64,000 bases of DNA from Bemisia tabaci (lineage: Eukaryota; Arthropoda; Insecta; Hemiptera; Aleyrodidae). The DNA is taken from assembly GCF_918797505.1 (NCBI RefSeq), contig NC_092793.1, positions 85,076,411 through 85,140,410 of the forward strand. The letters are read 5' to 3'. Position 1 is the stretch's first letter. Every line of letters starts with the position of its first letter. The notes under the pieces were generated by a model that saw only the letters and a program-made list of their open reading frames with translations, was not told the origin of the DNA and searched no databases. Positions 35,704 through 48,074 of the stretch are shown piece by piece. Made by a program: the position numbers and the translations under genes.

Positions 35704-38440
35704 TAGATGTTTTCACAAATTACCCAGAGAAAGTAAGTACTTAACTACCTGGTAACTTGGTACCTACGAAACTTTAATTGCAGAATTCAGTTAAATTATG
35801 ACTTTCGTATCTCTCAAAAGAACTGTTGAAACGTTTAGAAAATCCTTCTTGATTATTTTTTTGAGTAAAAGAGGTTGTTCAGTCTTTCATTAGATTTGGC
35901 CCCCTACCAGATACCTATGATCCATTTTTTCAGGCAGTAGTATGTGAGACGTTCAAAAATGGCAGATTTTTTGGTTTGGATCAGTCCAGATAGGGGGGCG
36001 GGGGGTCAAAGGAAAAATCTTCATCTGACTTTATCTTTTGATGAAAAATCGGATTGAGTTGAACTTTTTTATAAAGCGAAATTGCAATTGAATGATCTCA
36101 AGAAGACCAATCTGTACACGCCATTAACAGTGGCACGAAAAATATTTTCAGAGCGAATTTTTAGCGATTTTTTTTATTTCTTAGGGTGCAAAAATTCAAA
36201 TTTTGCCGTGTCACGGCATTGCGCAATAACTCCAGCGGAACAAAAATCAGTTTTTGCATGTAAAATTTATACCTGTCGTAAAATTTATTTTAAAAAATGC
36301 CCAAAAAAGGTTTCCCAAAACGAACGATTTAACCGTTTTAGTACTCTTTTTTTTCCCTAAGAGTTGTCTTTTTAAAATCTTCTAGTTTCATAAAAGTTTT
36401 TTCAACAGTCGATATGCCACTCAGGAGCTTTTTAGATCCCAGCTCAAGGCGATTCGCTGACTCGATTGCGATATTTTTCCTCTAAATAAACCACGCCTTC
36501 ATTGTCAAGATTGGTGAGTAAATTCTTCAGTCTCCTGACAACAGAATTGTGATCTCAAAATTCGAGAAAAATGACGAGTACCTAGCGGAAAAAATGGAAC
36601 TCATCGATGCGATATATCGCATGCCGTTCTGACACAAAATATGGCGTTCATCGAATCACCTTTAACCATATCGGTACGTACCGAAGTTCCTAGTGGTCAA
36701 AAGACGAGCATAATCAACTTTATCATCCGAGAGGAAGAAAAATTAAACACTCACGTGAACTGGGGCTGTGTACATCACGAAACCAAGGATCGCTGATATC
36801 ACTCAACACGTACATCAAAGTGCTGTGCAAACCCCGGGCTGATCCTATTTATGGGCCAAGAACTCAGCCTCTGGTGTCATCGGATGAACAGTTCAGACGG
36901 CCGCACCGACACCAAATTTCGCGTAACGATCTCCTTTCCGGGGGTACAAAAATAATGCATTCCCACCTGAATCAAAACAAGTCTCCACATACCTACCCTG
37001 CATGCCTGGAGGGTTGTTGCCGCTGTATTATTTTCGGAACGCACGGCACCGCTGATGACGTTAATGTGCAGCGAAATTGTTGATAGATATACTTCCTCCA
37101 CCCTGTCCCGTTGACCTTCTTAAACTTCTTGTCATTTTTTCATTGACTCAGGGCGAGAGCGGAGGAAATCCACGGAGAATTTCGATTGGGACCGTGAGGT
37201 ACGTGTGTGTACCCTATAATTGGACCGAGTTTATCCGAAAGGAACCAACCCACATTTTTTAAAAAATTGAGTTAAGAATGTTTTTGAGTTCCTTTAGCCG
37301 TATATTTTCTCCTGCCAAAAACTGAAAATCGAACAACAGAAATTAGTTTGTGAAAAGAGAGGTTAAAGTTTACTTTCTACATTGAGTCTTATGCAGGAAT
37401 AAAACTGCAAACCTCTTTTTCTCAGTTTCAACTTAATGTGGGTTAGTTACTTTCTAATGAACTCAGTCCAATTGTTCATATGTTCGTGTCCAATTTATTT
37501 CTTCATGATGACTCGGCGAATTCGCCAGTCTCCCTGCGGTGTTATAACCCCTGTTCGTAACTCGTTGGGCAGTTTGATGGGGCGCAATGTAACTGCCAAA
37601 AAGTGTCGCCGATTGAGGTGACACGATTTTTTAACGGCATCCTCGCTTAGAAAATATTTTACTTCAATATTGCAATTTTAATAGACATTAGCAGCTCCTC
37701 TTAGAAAGTAATTGCGAAAATCCATGATTACCTACTTATTGCCGAAAAGAGGCTTATGCATCTCCCATAAGAATCGGGCCCATAACGGAATCTTGTCATA
37801 CTTCACCTCTTGTGGAGGAATAAGGGTAGAGAAGTTAAAAAATGGCGGAGTTTTTGAACCAGCTCCCCGTGGGGGGGGGGGGGGGGCCTAGGTCCCGGTG
37901 CCCCCAGTTCCATAATTATCGAGGTTGCAATCAACACATCAGGCGTATGCTGAATGTTTGCTACACAACAGTTCGTCAACCAGCTAATTATTTTCATTTA
38001 TCTGGTGGAAGTGCTCATACGATTATACAAGATCATTTGCATCAGGTTTGCCAGCGATGGGCACCAGGACCTCCTTGCACTTCACACTCATTTTGGCCCT
38101 TTCTAAAACCATTAAACCATTGAAAACACGATATCCGGCCCATCCCTAGTACCTAACCATATGTGAGTTATATGTTGGCAGTAGGCCTTTGTCTCCACGA
38201 GCCGTTTCCCGAGATTTGTCCCAGGGAAAAATCCCACTTACGAAGTTGGGAAAAATATTGAGTTATCAATATTTTTCCCAGTACCAAGTATGGTACTTGT
38301 ACCCTTAGGACCCACTGAGAGAAGAAGATGTGAAAACGAACTGTGCAATATTTTATTCATTACTACATTGTTCATGTTTGTTTAGTTAAAATAACGTGTC
38401 TAATTGTCAATTGAGTGCAATTGTTATTTTAATCCTGGTT
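35704..38440. other. 2.7-kb interval without a recognised gene
   Basis: A C/G tract near 37871-37887 and a partial inverted repeat (37218-37258 against 37433-37480, sharing GGACCGAGTT/AACTCAGTCC and AACCCACAT/ATGTGGGTT). Open frames are short and show no family motifs. Confidence 0.4.
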
Positions 38441-38446
38441 AAATAC

Positions 38447-38615
38447 TGTCGTGCCTCGGGCTCCGGGCTATCAAAAATAACCCTCCAGCTAGCTCAGCAA
38501 TGCGTGGGAGGAAAAACCCGGGCACGCAAAAAAATACAATACTAAGAAAACTCCTAAGAGGCAAAAAATATGGCTATATAGCAAACTCTAGGTTTGCGTC
38601 TTCCCAATGCGACCT
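38447..38615 (-). repeat. inverted LTR fragment
   Basis: Reverse complement of 42664-42827, with a small deletion and substitutions. It is interrupted by the element at 38616 and does not obviously continue far beyond 40485. Confidence 0.75.
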
Positions 38616-40462
38616 TAGGGTGCGTCAAAAAAAATGAAAGTCTGAAATGTTCCGCTCCCCAGGCGGCAATCGATGACGTTTGGTAAAAAAACATGTTTGC
38701 CAAAATTTGGGCCAATTTCAACCATTTTAAATGATGCCAAAGGTCAATTTTGTGATGAAATTATGATATTTTGGTTTAGACCTCGATTTCGTACAAAAAA
38801 CTCGATTTTACGCTGAAATCGTGCGTTTACGAGAAAAATGCCAAAGAACTCGAATTGTAGAGGATGAAATTTTACACTAGGAAGACGTCTTTGTAACCGA
38901 TAAAAATCAAATTGAACTAGAAAAACTCAACTCGGTATTTATTTTTTTGGTCCTCAGAATTTCCGAGGTCGTACAAAGTAGAGGTTTAAAAGACTCATTT
39001 TTCACGAAAATAAGTCGGAAGAGGGTATAAATGAACTGTAGGCAAGTGTTGAGGATGCAAATGTCATCAGAACTTCCTCAGTTTCAAAAAAAGTTCCAAG
39101 TATTTTGCACAATCCTCCAAAAAGTCTACGGCTCGAGAAGCAGGATCGTGCTATAATAGTAAGGGGAAAGTGCGGTTTGACCGGGAAAAATTGCGTAACA
39201 AACTTTCCCTATGTAATCGTCATCAGTAGGCCCCCCTGAAGAACTTCCTAAAAGTTAAAAATGGCCCGACCCCGGAATACCCCTCAGAAAAGTTAAAATT
39301 GAAAATGGCGGCCGTAATAAGAGGGTCCGGGAAATCGGTATTTTAAAATGCTCATTCTGTCTCATCATGTGAGGTATCATTTCCTATGTAATTTTGGTCG
39401 TCAATTTCATAAATGAATTCCGCAAGGCCCCTTCTGAGCTTCCGTTTCTCTCGATAGTCGTATGTTTCCTTTAATTTCCTTTATTTAATACATTTATAAC
39501 ATCAAATTTAAGTTTCTTGGCCATAAATACATGAAAATAAAGACACTTCACTTTCCTTGTTCCTTCGGAGAATATTTAAAGAAATGCAACCTCCTACCTT
39601 TCACATTTGGCCGCCATTTTTGATTTGAAGCGCCCCCTTTGGCCGGAGGGCCTTGCGGAATTCATTTATGAAATTTACGACCAAAATTACATAGGAAATG
39701 ATACCTCACATGATGAGACAGAATGAGCATTTTAAAATACCGATTTCCCGGACCCTCTTATTACGGCCGCCATTTTCAATTTTAACTTTTCTGAGGGGTA
39801 TTCCGGGGTCGGGCCATTTTTAACTTTTAGGAAGTTGTTCAGGGGGACCTACTGATGACGATTACATAGGGAAAGTTTGTTACGCAATTTTTCCCGGTCA
39901 AACCGCACTTTCCCCTTACTATTATAGCACGATCCTGCTTCTCGAGCCGTAGACTTTTTGGAGGATTGTGCAAAATACTTGGAACTTTTTTTGAAACTGA
40001 GGAAGTTCTGATGACATTTGCATCCTCAACACTTGCCTACAGTTCATTTATACCCTCTTCCGACTTATTTTCGTGAAAAATGAGTCTTTTAAACCTCTAC
40101 TTTGTACGACCTCGGAAATTCTGAGGACCAAAAAAATAAATACCGAGTTGAGTTTTTCTAGTTCAATTTGATTTTTATCGGTTACAAAGACGTCTTCCTA
40201 GTGTAAAATTTCATCCTCTACAATTCGAGTTCTTTGGCATTTTTCTCGTAAACGCACGATTTCAGCGTAAAATCGAGTTTTTTGTACGAAATCGAGGTCT
40301 AAACCAAAATATCATAATTTCATCACAAAATTGACCTTTGGCACCATTTAAAATGGTTGAAATTGGCCCAAATTTTGGCAAACATGTTTTTTTACCAAAC
40401 GTCATCGATTGCCGCCTGGGGAGCGGAACATTTCAGACTTTCATTTTTTTTGACGCACCCTA
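38616..40462. mobile_element. long-arm Mutator-like fold-back element
   Basis: Termini TAGGGTGCGTC and GACGCACCCTA, arms of about 840-860 bp, small spacer. ATGCGACCT occurs directly at both sides (38607-38615, 40463-40471), a 9-bp target duplication as made by Mutator-like elements. The uninterrupted site exists in the opposite LTR (42664-42672, inverted), which confirms the boundaries. No transposase. Confidence 0.82.
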
Positions 40463-40554
40463 ATGCGACCTGCAGCCGCGCAGCCGAGGTGGCCAGGCAG
40501 GGATCCCTTCCCAGCTCGTCCCATCACATGTGCTCCTGCTCATACTCAAACGCT

Positions 40555-40985
40555 ATCCCCCGCGCAAAAGCGATCCTGAGGACCAGCACTTCGCGCAGGC
40601 AAGGCAGGATGAGAGGAAAACACAAAAGAGGGAAAGCCTAGAAAAGATATGCCCAACTTGTCCCAGCGCGCAAATCGCGGAAGCAAGGGAATAGCATCCC
40701 CGGAGAGAACTACGGCCCCTTTTCCCGAGCAGAAATCATACTCATGGATTTCCACGCAAAAGCGATCCGAAGACCGACGCTTCGCGCAGGAAATACACGA
40801 GGATGATCAAACTCAGAAAAGCAACTAGAAATAAAAATGAACTCCTTTTCTCGAGCAGACATCATGCTCATGGATTTCCACGCAAAAGCGATCCGAAGAC
40901 CGACGCTTCGCGCAGGAAATACATGAGGACGACAAAGCTCGGAAAAGCAACTAAAAACTGGAAAAGGACTCCATGGGAGCACAAA
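40555..40985. repeat. 127-bp tandem repeat
   Basis: Two close units (about 40741-40867 and 40868-40985; CTCATGGATTTCCACGCAAA spaced by 127 bp) and an older diverged half-unit at 40555-40600. Lies inside the Gypsy-like remnant. Confidence 0.7.
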
Positions 40986-41113
40986 CTGATGAAAAATATA
41001 AAAACTGAGATACAGAAAAATGAACACTTTATATGGCAGAAAAATTTGTAAGTACTAAGTATACTTCAAATGACATGTAGAATATCTGCCAAATCAGTTC
41101 GTGTTATTAAAAA

Positions 41114-41293
41114 AAACCGCCCAGTTTAAGTAAAAGAACCTTTCAACCAAAATTTAATGGACCTTTCAAAATTATAAAGAAAATTTCAGATGTAAATTAT
41201 CAAATTGAAGTAATTAAAAACAATGTGTCAACACTGGAAACTTTTCATGTGCGTCGATTAAAGCCGTATTTTTCCTCAGATCAGAATTCCTGA
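41114..41293 (+). pseudogene. Gypsy-type integrase C-terminus (GPY/F)
   Basis: About 50 plus-strand codons to TGA at 41291-41293: FQPKFNGPFKII, then VNYQIEV, then FHVRRLKPYF. This is the GPY/F module at the end of Ty3/Gypsy (and Ginger) integrases, which helps binding to target DNA. The catalytic core, reverse transcriptase and gag are not found upstream, where nested repeats lie instead. Only this 3' scrap of pol survives. Confidence 0.8.
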
Positions 41294-41884
41294 ATCTTGA
41301 GATATCTATCTTTTCATTCATTTCTCCTATTTCTGAAGGCTTATTGTGTAACGACCGCATTCCAATGACCCAGTGACACAATGTCAATTTTTAGGTACTT
41401 TCAGATTTCCTTCTCAACTGCCCCTCATGTTATGAAAATGAAATGTCGTTCTAAAGTCTAGTTTTCACACCATCGATTCCATGATCAGATTTCTGAATTT
41501 CTGTGAGAAATTTCTCCCGCAGAAATTCAGGAATCTTCTCGATCAAAACGATTTCCTAGTCTAATGATCTCATTTTTTTTCTCTATGTATAAGAAAACAA
41601 ATGAAATTTAAAAAAAAAATCAATAAAAAAATAAAATTAAACCAAAAAATTATAAAAAAAAAAAAAAAATTCTATTTCATTTTCGTAGCATCTCAGTACA
41701 TTATCCCTTATTTTCTCATGCACCCCTGACTTTCTTCAAAAGTCCACTTCCTTGTGAAGTATTTGAATTTTGAATTTTGAATCTTGAATTTTGAAGTATT
41801 TGAATTCATTTGAATTTGATGTGTTTCTATTTCCTTGTTATGCCTGCATATTTGTCTGTGGTTGCATATTTCCAACATGCAATT

Positions 41885-42310
41885 TTTTTTCTCAATTCAA
41901 AAATTTCTTACCTTGTATTTTCTCAACTTGTAATTCTTCAAACTGCAGTTTTTCTACATTAAAAAATTTATTACCCTGTATTTTCTCAACTTGTAATTCT
42001 TCAAATTGCAGTTTTTCTCCATTTAAAAATTTCTTACCCTGTATTTTCTCAACTTGTAATTCTTCAAATTGCAGTTTTTTCTCCATTTAAAAACTTCTTA
42101 CCCTGTATTTTCTCAATTTGTAATTTTTCACATTGCATATTTTCAAATTGCATATTCTCTACACGCATACTTTCTAATTGCATTTTTCTCAATTTAAACA
42201 TTTCTTACCTTGTATTTTCTAAAATTGTAACTTTTCAAATTGCATATTTTCAAATTGCATTCCCTTTTCTCAAGCTTCTCACCCTGTATTTTCTGAACTT
42301 GTAATTTTTC
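41885..42310. repeat. 63-bp minisatellite
   Basis: ACCCTGTATTTTCTCAAC recurs at intervals of 63, 63 and 64 bp (from 41911, 41974, 42037, 42101), then degenerates to about 42310. The period is 21 codons, and the minus strand reads a repeated KLQFEELQVEKIQG heptad-like peptide. It lies between the integrase stop and the 3' LTR. Confidence 0.8.
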
Positions 42311-42462
42311 AAAATTGCATTTAGAAAATTTTTGATTTTCTTGTAAATTTCCAAATAACCTTCTCATACATTTCTCAAGATATCAATTTTTTTTTACGCC
42401 TTTTTCTCTTGGCTGTTTAATCTCAATTTTCGAGGGCGAAAATTTCCGGGATGCGGGGGCGT

Positions 42463-42827
42463 TGTCGTGCCACAAGCTGTTAGCTATGGCAACTCCGCGT
42501 TGCACTTTTCTCACGAGCCGGACCATCTCTAGTGATAAGGCATTTCAGTCCTTTTTCCTCTTTTGCACACGCCACCTTCGGAGATGAGTTGACCTCGACG
42601 CGTGCCCCAAAGCCCAGCATCCTGGGACCCCGCCGCTCGCCCCGCTCGCGGATACGCAGCTGCAGGTCGCATTGGGAAGACGCAAACCTAGAGTTTGCTA
42701 TAGCCATATTTTTTGCGTCTTAGTTTTCTTAGTATTATATTTTTTTGCGTGCCCGGGTTTTTCCTCCCACGCATTGCTGAGCTAGCTGGAGGGTTATTTT
42801 TGATAGCCCGGAGCCCGAGGCACGACA
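42463..42827 (+). repeat. Gypsy-like 3' LTR
   Basis: Begins TGTCGTGCC, ends GGCACGACA, 365 bp. It is preceded by a G-rich tract (GGATGCGGGGGCGT, 42449-42462) suitable as a polypurine tract. AATAC follows. Confidence 0.7.
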
Positions 42828-43953
42828 AATACTCGACTTTAACTAATTTATCTTCCTGCGCAAACTACTCGCAGGACTGTATGAGCCCCGTCCCGTTGAG
42901 ACGTAGTCCAGGCAATCTAGCTTTTTAGGTGGAAAAAAATCGGAAGCAAATTCCAACTAAAGGGCGTTAATGTACCCCAGTAGGAATGTAGTTTCTGAAA
43001 ATTTCCCAACTTTCCGACGTGCGGAAAGCCCTGAAAAATCAGGGAACTCCCTGAAAATTCGCCAATTTTCAAATGCACATAACTTGGCGTCAAATTATCG
43101 TATTGAGATCATTTGTTTTTAAATTGTCAGAAATTGAGTCAGGTACATGTTAACGACAACTAAATTTGGAGAAAAAATTACCATAGTTGTCAACTTTACG
43201 AAAAATTGAAAATTTGTTTTTTTAAAAATCTTTAAAGCTGATTTCAGGTCCCAAATCGTTAGGAATCGGAAAAAATGCCTTCAATAAAAGTTGTAGAGAA
43301 TTGTTTAAGCTTTAAAACGGTATATTAACGAAATTTGTACGATGATTTGTTGCCAAACTACGCGCAAAAAACCCGGGATTTTTTTCCGCGCGAGAGCGGC
43401 AGATCCTTCCGACTCAACGCGTAGCCACTTGTTAAAATCTAAAATTTCTCCAGGATCCTACTTTTAACATTAATTATGAAATTGGGAGTATTTACTTGTT
43501 TAATAAAAGTATGAGAACACCCCCTCTCCTTCCCTCCCTATCCCTTGTTGCCATAATTATTATAAAAATGTTATCTCTATCGCGTTAGTCAGAGAGAAAG
43601 ACGGTTTGACCCGGAACAAATGCATAGGTAACAAACTTTTCGTATGTAAACGTCATCAGTAGATCCTCCTGAATAACATACTAAAAATTTACCACGGACC
43701 GACCCCGGAGCACCCCCCAAAATGCCTAAAATCAAAATGGCGGCCATAATAAGGCCGTATGGGATTTCGGTATTTTAAAATGTTCCTATAGTGTCATGTG
43801 AGGTATCTTGCCCTGTGTAATTTTGGTCGCAAATTTCGTATATGAAGTCAAAAAAGCCCCCGGGTCAAAAAGGGTGCCCCAAATCCAAGATGGCGACTAA
43901 ATTTGAAAGGCAAGGGAGGTCATTTTGTAACTTTTACGCGATTGCGCGAGTGA

Positions 43954-44832
43954 CCCACATAGCACAGAATATTGATATAACACTACAATAGTACTGACAC
44001 GTCAGTAGTGTCAGTATTTATAAAATGCTGATGTATCCTGATTTAATATTATATCAAGACTATGCCAGTATTTATTAGTTACTGATTTGGAGCTGTCAAA
44101 ATATTGTTACAGTATTGGCCGAAAAGGTTGATTTCATATGGAAATCAGGGTTATGACAAGGTCATCAGAACACTGCAGGACACCGACAATATGTATGCAT
44201 TACTACCTTAACACTGACACGTCTGTACACTCAGCGCACTCTGTCAAGTAGATATGAAAGTTCAGACGATGGCCGTCATTTTCATAGTACTACACATGTA
44301 TTACATTTGAAACATGAATTACACAAGTATACAAGTATTGAATATTATAAACCACTTACTTGATGTCCTGCGACGTTTAGTAGCGTAAAATACCCGGACG
44401 CCCTCAGGTGGATTTGAACCCGAACCGTGGAATTCCTAGCCCAGTATTCTGCCATTGAGCCACAGGGAGCTGATGGTGTTTCGGGTTAAAATCACGCCTG
44501 TTAAGGCTGTTATAGCATGCATAGCATCAGTGCGCGGCTCGACTTTCATCATAACTTTGATTAACACCGTGTTTTCTTAGGCTTCTTTTTCTTCCTATAT
44601 TTTTTTTTCATTTTTTCGTGTTAATTTCTTCTCGTGTTATTTTTTTTTTTACCTCGTCAGCATTGACTCAATACTGTTGTTTGATATATTGAAGGTATCA
44701 GTGTTATATTCTGCTGACGCGGTATACCTTTTAACCGACAATCTTAATATCATACTGCATTAGTGTTGGTGATATCATGTCAACATCCAACAATATGTAT
44801 CAGTATTGACATAAGATTCTGTGCTATGTGGG
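43954..44832. mobile_element. MITE with tRNA-like core
   Basis: Ends CCCACATAGCACAGAAT and ATTCTGTGCTATGTGGG. The matching place in the opposite arm (about 47104-47113) lacks it, so the insertion is certain. GA or TGA/CGA may be the target duplication. The interior is rich in CAGTATTGATA-like words and contains a tRNA-like segment. Confidence 0.8.
44400..44470 (-). other. tRNA-like segment inside a MITE
   Basis: 71 nt. Minus strand: TGGCTCAATGGCAGA (A-box-like) and GGGTTCAAATCC (B-box-like) at normal tRNA spacing. The acceptor ends GCTCCC and GAGGGC pair partly, and the other stems are degenerate. Probably a tRNA relic captured by the transposon. Confidence 0.55.
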
Positions 44833-45499
44833 CGAGGTATCATTTCCCACATAATATTGGTCGTGGATTTCATTAATGATGTCAAAACAGCTCCCCGATC
44901 AAAGGGAGTGCTCTAAATCCAAGAGGGCGGCTAAATTTGAGAGGCAGGAGGGGTGCATTTTTTAGATTTTTGCGTGAAAAGGCGGGTGTGGTGTATCAAT
45001 TCCTAGATAATTTTGGTCGTGAATTTCATTATTGATGTCAAAATAGCTCCCCGGTCAAAGGGAGTGCTCTAAATCCAAGGGAGCGGCTAAATTTGATAGG
45101 TGGATGGGTGTATTTTTTTTTTAAAAAAATTCACCTAACAAGGCAAGGAAGGTGTCTTTTTCCGTCTTCTTTTATTCAACGCGAGTCTGAAAAATGTAAA
45201 AGATTAATTTTACTCAAAAAATGGTACGTGTTATGCAAGCAGGTGACCATCATGGCTGTTCACGGTATTGAAATAATTTAACAGGAGCATCTAATGAATT
45301 GTTTTTGCTCACGAGACGTGCCTTTTCTTGTCAAGATAGGATAAAATCTGAATCAGCGTGCTGATTCCAATTCTGTGTCAAGCTCGTCAGGATCTTTCAC
45401 TTCGGGTCTCTCCAAGTTTTTACGGTTGAAGTTGGCGCAACTTCTGCGAAAGTCGGCGCATGACCTTACAAGTACGCTGCATAGTATCAAACCCTTGCT

Positions 45500-46535
45500 T
45501 AAAATAAAAACGGAGGATTTTGAGGAACGACTGTGGAGCTGGAGGCAGGTCGGTCGAAAGTGGAATGAATCTAGTTGTTTTCATACATTCATCCCGATTG
45601 GTAAGCGCATCCAGATCGACTTGTCCCGTCCACAGTTGGATTTTAGCTCCTTATATTGATGGTGCTTCATGGCTGAAAATGTCGGAGTTAATCTCTCTAT
45701 TTGCGACGAAGATTTTGCAAGCTGCAACTTTTTCCTTTGAAAACGTGATGACGGACGTTTTTGAGAGTTTTATTTTTGTGGCACCATAGAGAAGGAATGT
45801 TGCGCCTTTTTCAGCTTTCCATATTCGTTCAAGGCTTTACTGGGGATCTAAGAACCTTTCGGTAGATTCTTGCAGGTAAAGATCTCTTCACGCGTATTGA
45901 ATGTAGTTCCTTTTATGATTCCGTGCATGTGGCAGGTCGAATCGCAACCAGTATACGCATTCAAGAACAGTATCTGCTTACATAAACGTTGATTGATTCT
46001 GTGCCGTATACAAGGGATGTTGTGAGCTATCGTCTGTAATATCACTTCTAAAGAGCAAAGAAAAATTGATGTCTTCTGATCAATTTAACAAAAATCAAAT
46101 GGGTCCAGATTCTCTCATATTACATTTCTGTTGCGGTGCTCTTGCAAGCTTAAACACCCTTTTCAACGATATCAGCATCTGCATATCCTTTCGCATGCAC
46201 CACCCTACACCATGGATTGGAAGTGTGTGCCGAATATGGATAAGTAGATTTTAATTAAGCACATGCAATGTCCAGTAATAGGAAATAGACTAAGAAAAAG
46301 AGAATAAATCCCCTTGCAGAAACAGTTAAGGAATGCTAGAGACGTACTAAAATTGGAAGCGAGTATGTTTTGCTTGTTAATTCAATAGGTAGGGCGAACG
46401 CGCGTTTTCTAGCATACACTCCTATCAGTCGTATACTATTATGATCTTTGCTTTATTAAAGGACCTATTCACACCTAATTTCTGTTCCAGGGCCAGAAAT
46501 AAACGGAAAAAGACACCTTCCTTGCCTTGTTATTT
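45500..46535. other. spacer of the 5.2-kb fold-back
   Basis: About 1 kb without recognised motifs. Short open frames only. Confidence 0.4.
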
Positions 46536-48074
46536 TAAGCAAGGGTTTGACACTACGCAGCGTACTTGTAAGGTCATGCCCCGACTTTCGCAGAAGTTGC
46601 GCCAACTTCAACCGTAAAAACTTGGAGAGACCCGAGGTGAAAGATCCTGACGAGCTTGACACAGAATTGGAATCAGCACGCTGATTTTTGAATTTTAGCC
46701 GCCCCCTTGGATTTAGAGCACTCCCTTTGACCGGGGAGCTATTTTGACATAAATAATGAAATTCACGACCAAAATTATCCAGGAATTGATGCACCACACC
46801 CGCCTTTTCACGCAAAAATCTAAAAAATGCACCCCTCCTGCCTCTCGAATTTAGCCGCCCTCTTGGATTTAGAGCACTCCCTATGACCGGGGAGCTATTT
46901 TGACATCAATAATGAAATTCACGACCAAAATTATCCAGGAATTGATACACCACACCCGCCTTTTCACGCAAAAATCTAAAAAATGCACCCCTCCTGCCTC
47001 TCGAATTTAGCCGCCCTCTTGGATTTAGAGCACTCCCTTTGATCGGGGAGCTGTTTTGACATCATTAATGAAATCCACGACCAATATTATGTAGGAAATG
47101 ATACCTCACTCGCGCAATCGCGTAAAAGTTAAAAAATGACCTCCCTTGCCTTTCAAATTTAGTCGCCATCTTGGATTTGGGGCACCCTTTTTGACCCGGG
47201 GGCTTTTTTGACTTCATATACGAAATTTGCGACCAAAATTACACAGGGAAAGATACCTCACATGACACTATAGGAACATTTTAAAATACCGAAATCCCAT
47301 ACGGCCTTATTATGGCCGCCATTTTGATTTTAGGCATTTTGGGGGGTGCTCCGGGGTCGGTCCGTGGTAAATTTTTAGTATGTTATTCAGGAGGATCTAC
47401 TGATGACGTTTACATACGAAAAGTTTGTTACCTATGCATTTGTTCCGGGTCAAACCGTCTTTCTCTCTGACTAACGCGATAGAGATAACATTTTTATAAT
47501 AATTATGGCAACAAGGGATAGGGAGGGAAGGAGAGGGGGTGTTCTCATACTTTTATTAAACACTATTAAAAAACTTCTATTAAAAATCCCGGGTTTTTTG
47601 CGCGTAGTTTGGCAACAAATCATCGTACAAATTTCGTTAATATACCGTTTTAAAGCTTAAACAATTCTCTACAACTTTTATTGAAGGCATTTTTTCCGAT
47701 TCCTAACGATTTGGGACCTGAAATCAGCTTTAAAGATTTTTAAAAAAACAAATTTTCAATTTTTCGTAAATTTGACAACTATGGTAATTTTTTCTCCAAA
47801 TTTAGTTGTCGTTAACATGTACCTGACTCAATTTCTGACAATTTAAAAACAAATGATCTCAATACGATAATTTGACGCCAAGTTATGTGCATTTGAAAAT
47901 TGGCGAATTTTCAGGGAGTTCCCTGATTTTTCAGGGCTTTCCGCACGTCGGAAAGTTGGGAAATTTTCAGAAACTACACTCCTACTGGGGTACATTAACG
48001 CCCTTTAGTTGGAATTTGCTTCCGATTTTTTTCCACCTAAGGTCTAATTTTATGCTAGATTGCCTGGACTAACG

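Larger units (their letters stand above)
38447..42827 (+). mobile_element. Gypsy-like LTR element with inverted LTR ends
   Basis: AATAC precedes 38447 and follows 42827, a 5-bp target duplication, and the termini are TGTCGTGCC and GGCACGACA. The right end is an LTR in plus orientation (42463-42827). The left end (38447-38615 and a few bases after 40471) is the reverse complement of the right LTR's outer part instead of a direct copy. An integrase C-terminus lies at 41114-41293, with a Mutator-like element nested at 38616-40462. Confidence 0.65.
42904..48071. mobile_element. 5.2-kb fold-back element
   Basis: Termini TAGTCCAGGCAATCTAGC and GCTAGATTGCCTGGACTA with ACG at both sides (42901-42903, 48072-48074), a possible 3-bp target duplication. 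Left arm homology runs to about 45500 and the right arm starts about 46535. The left arm is lengthened by a nested MITE. Repeated sub-blocks (44870-44960, 44985-45085; 46690-46800, 46850-47040) show local tandem duplication. No transposase recognised. Confidence 0.75.

Noticed and set aside
40710..41027. 105-codon minus-strand frame with repeated peptide
   Set aside because: Product of the 127-bp tandem repeat. No independent coding evidence.
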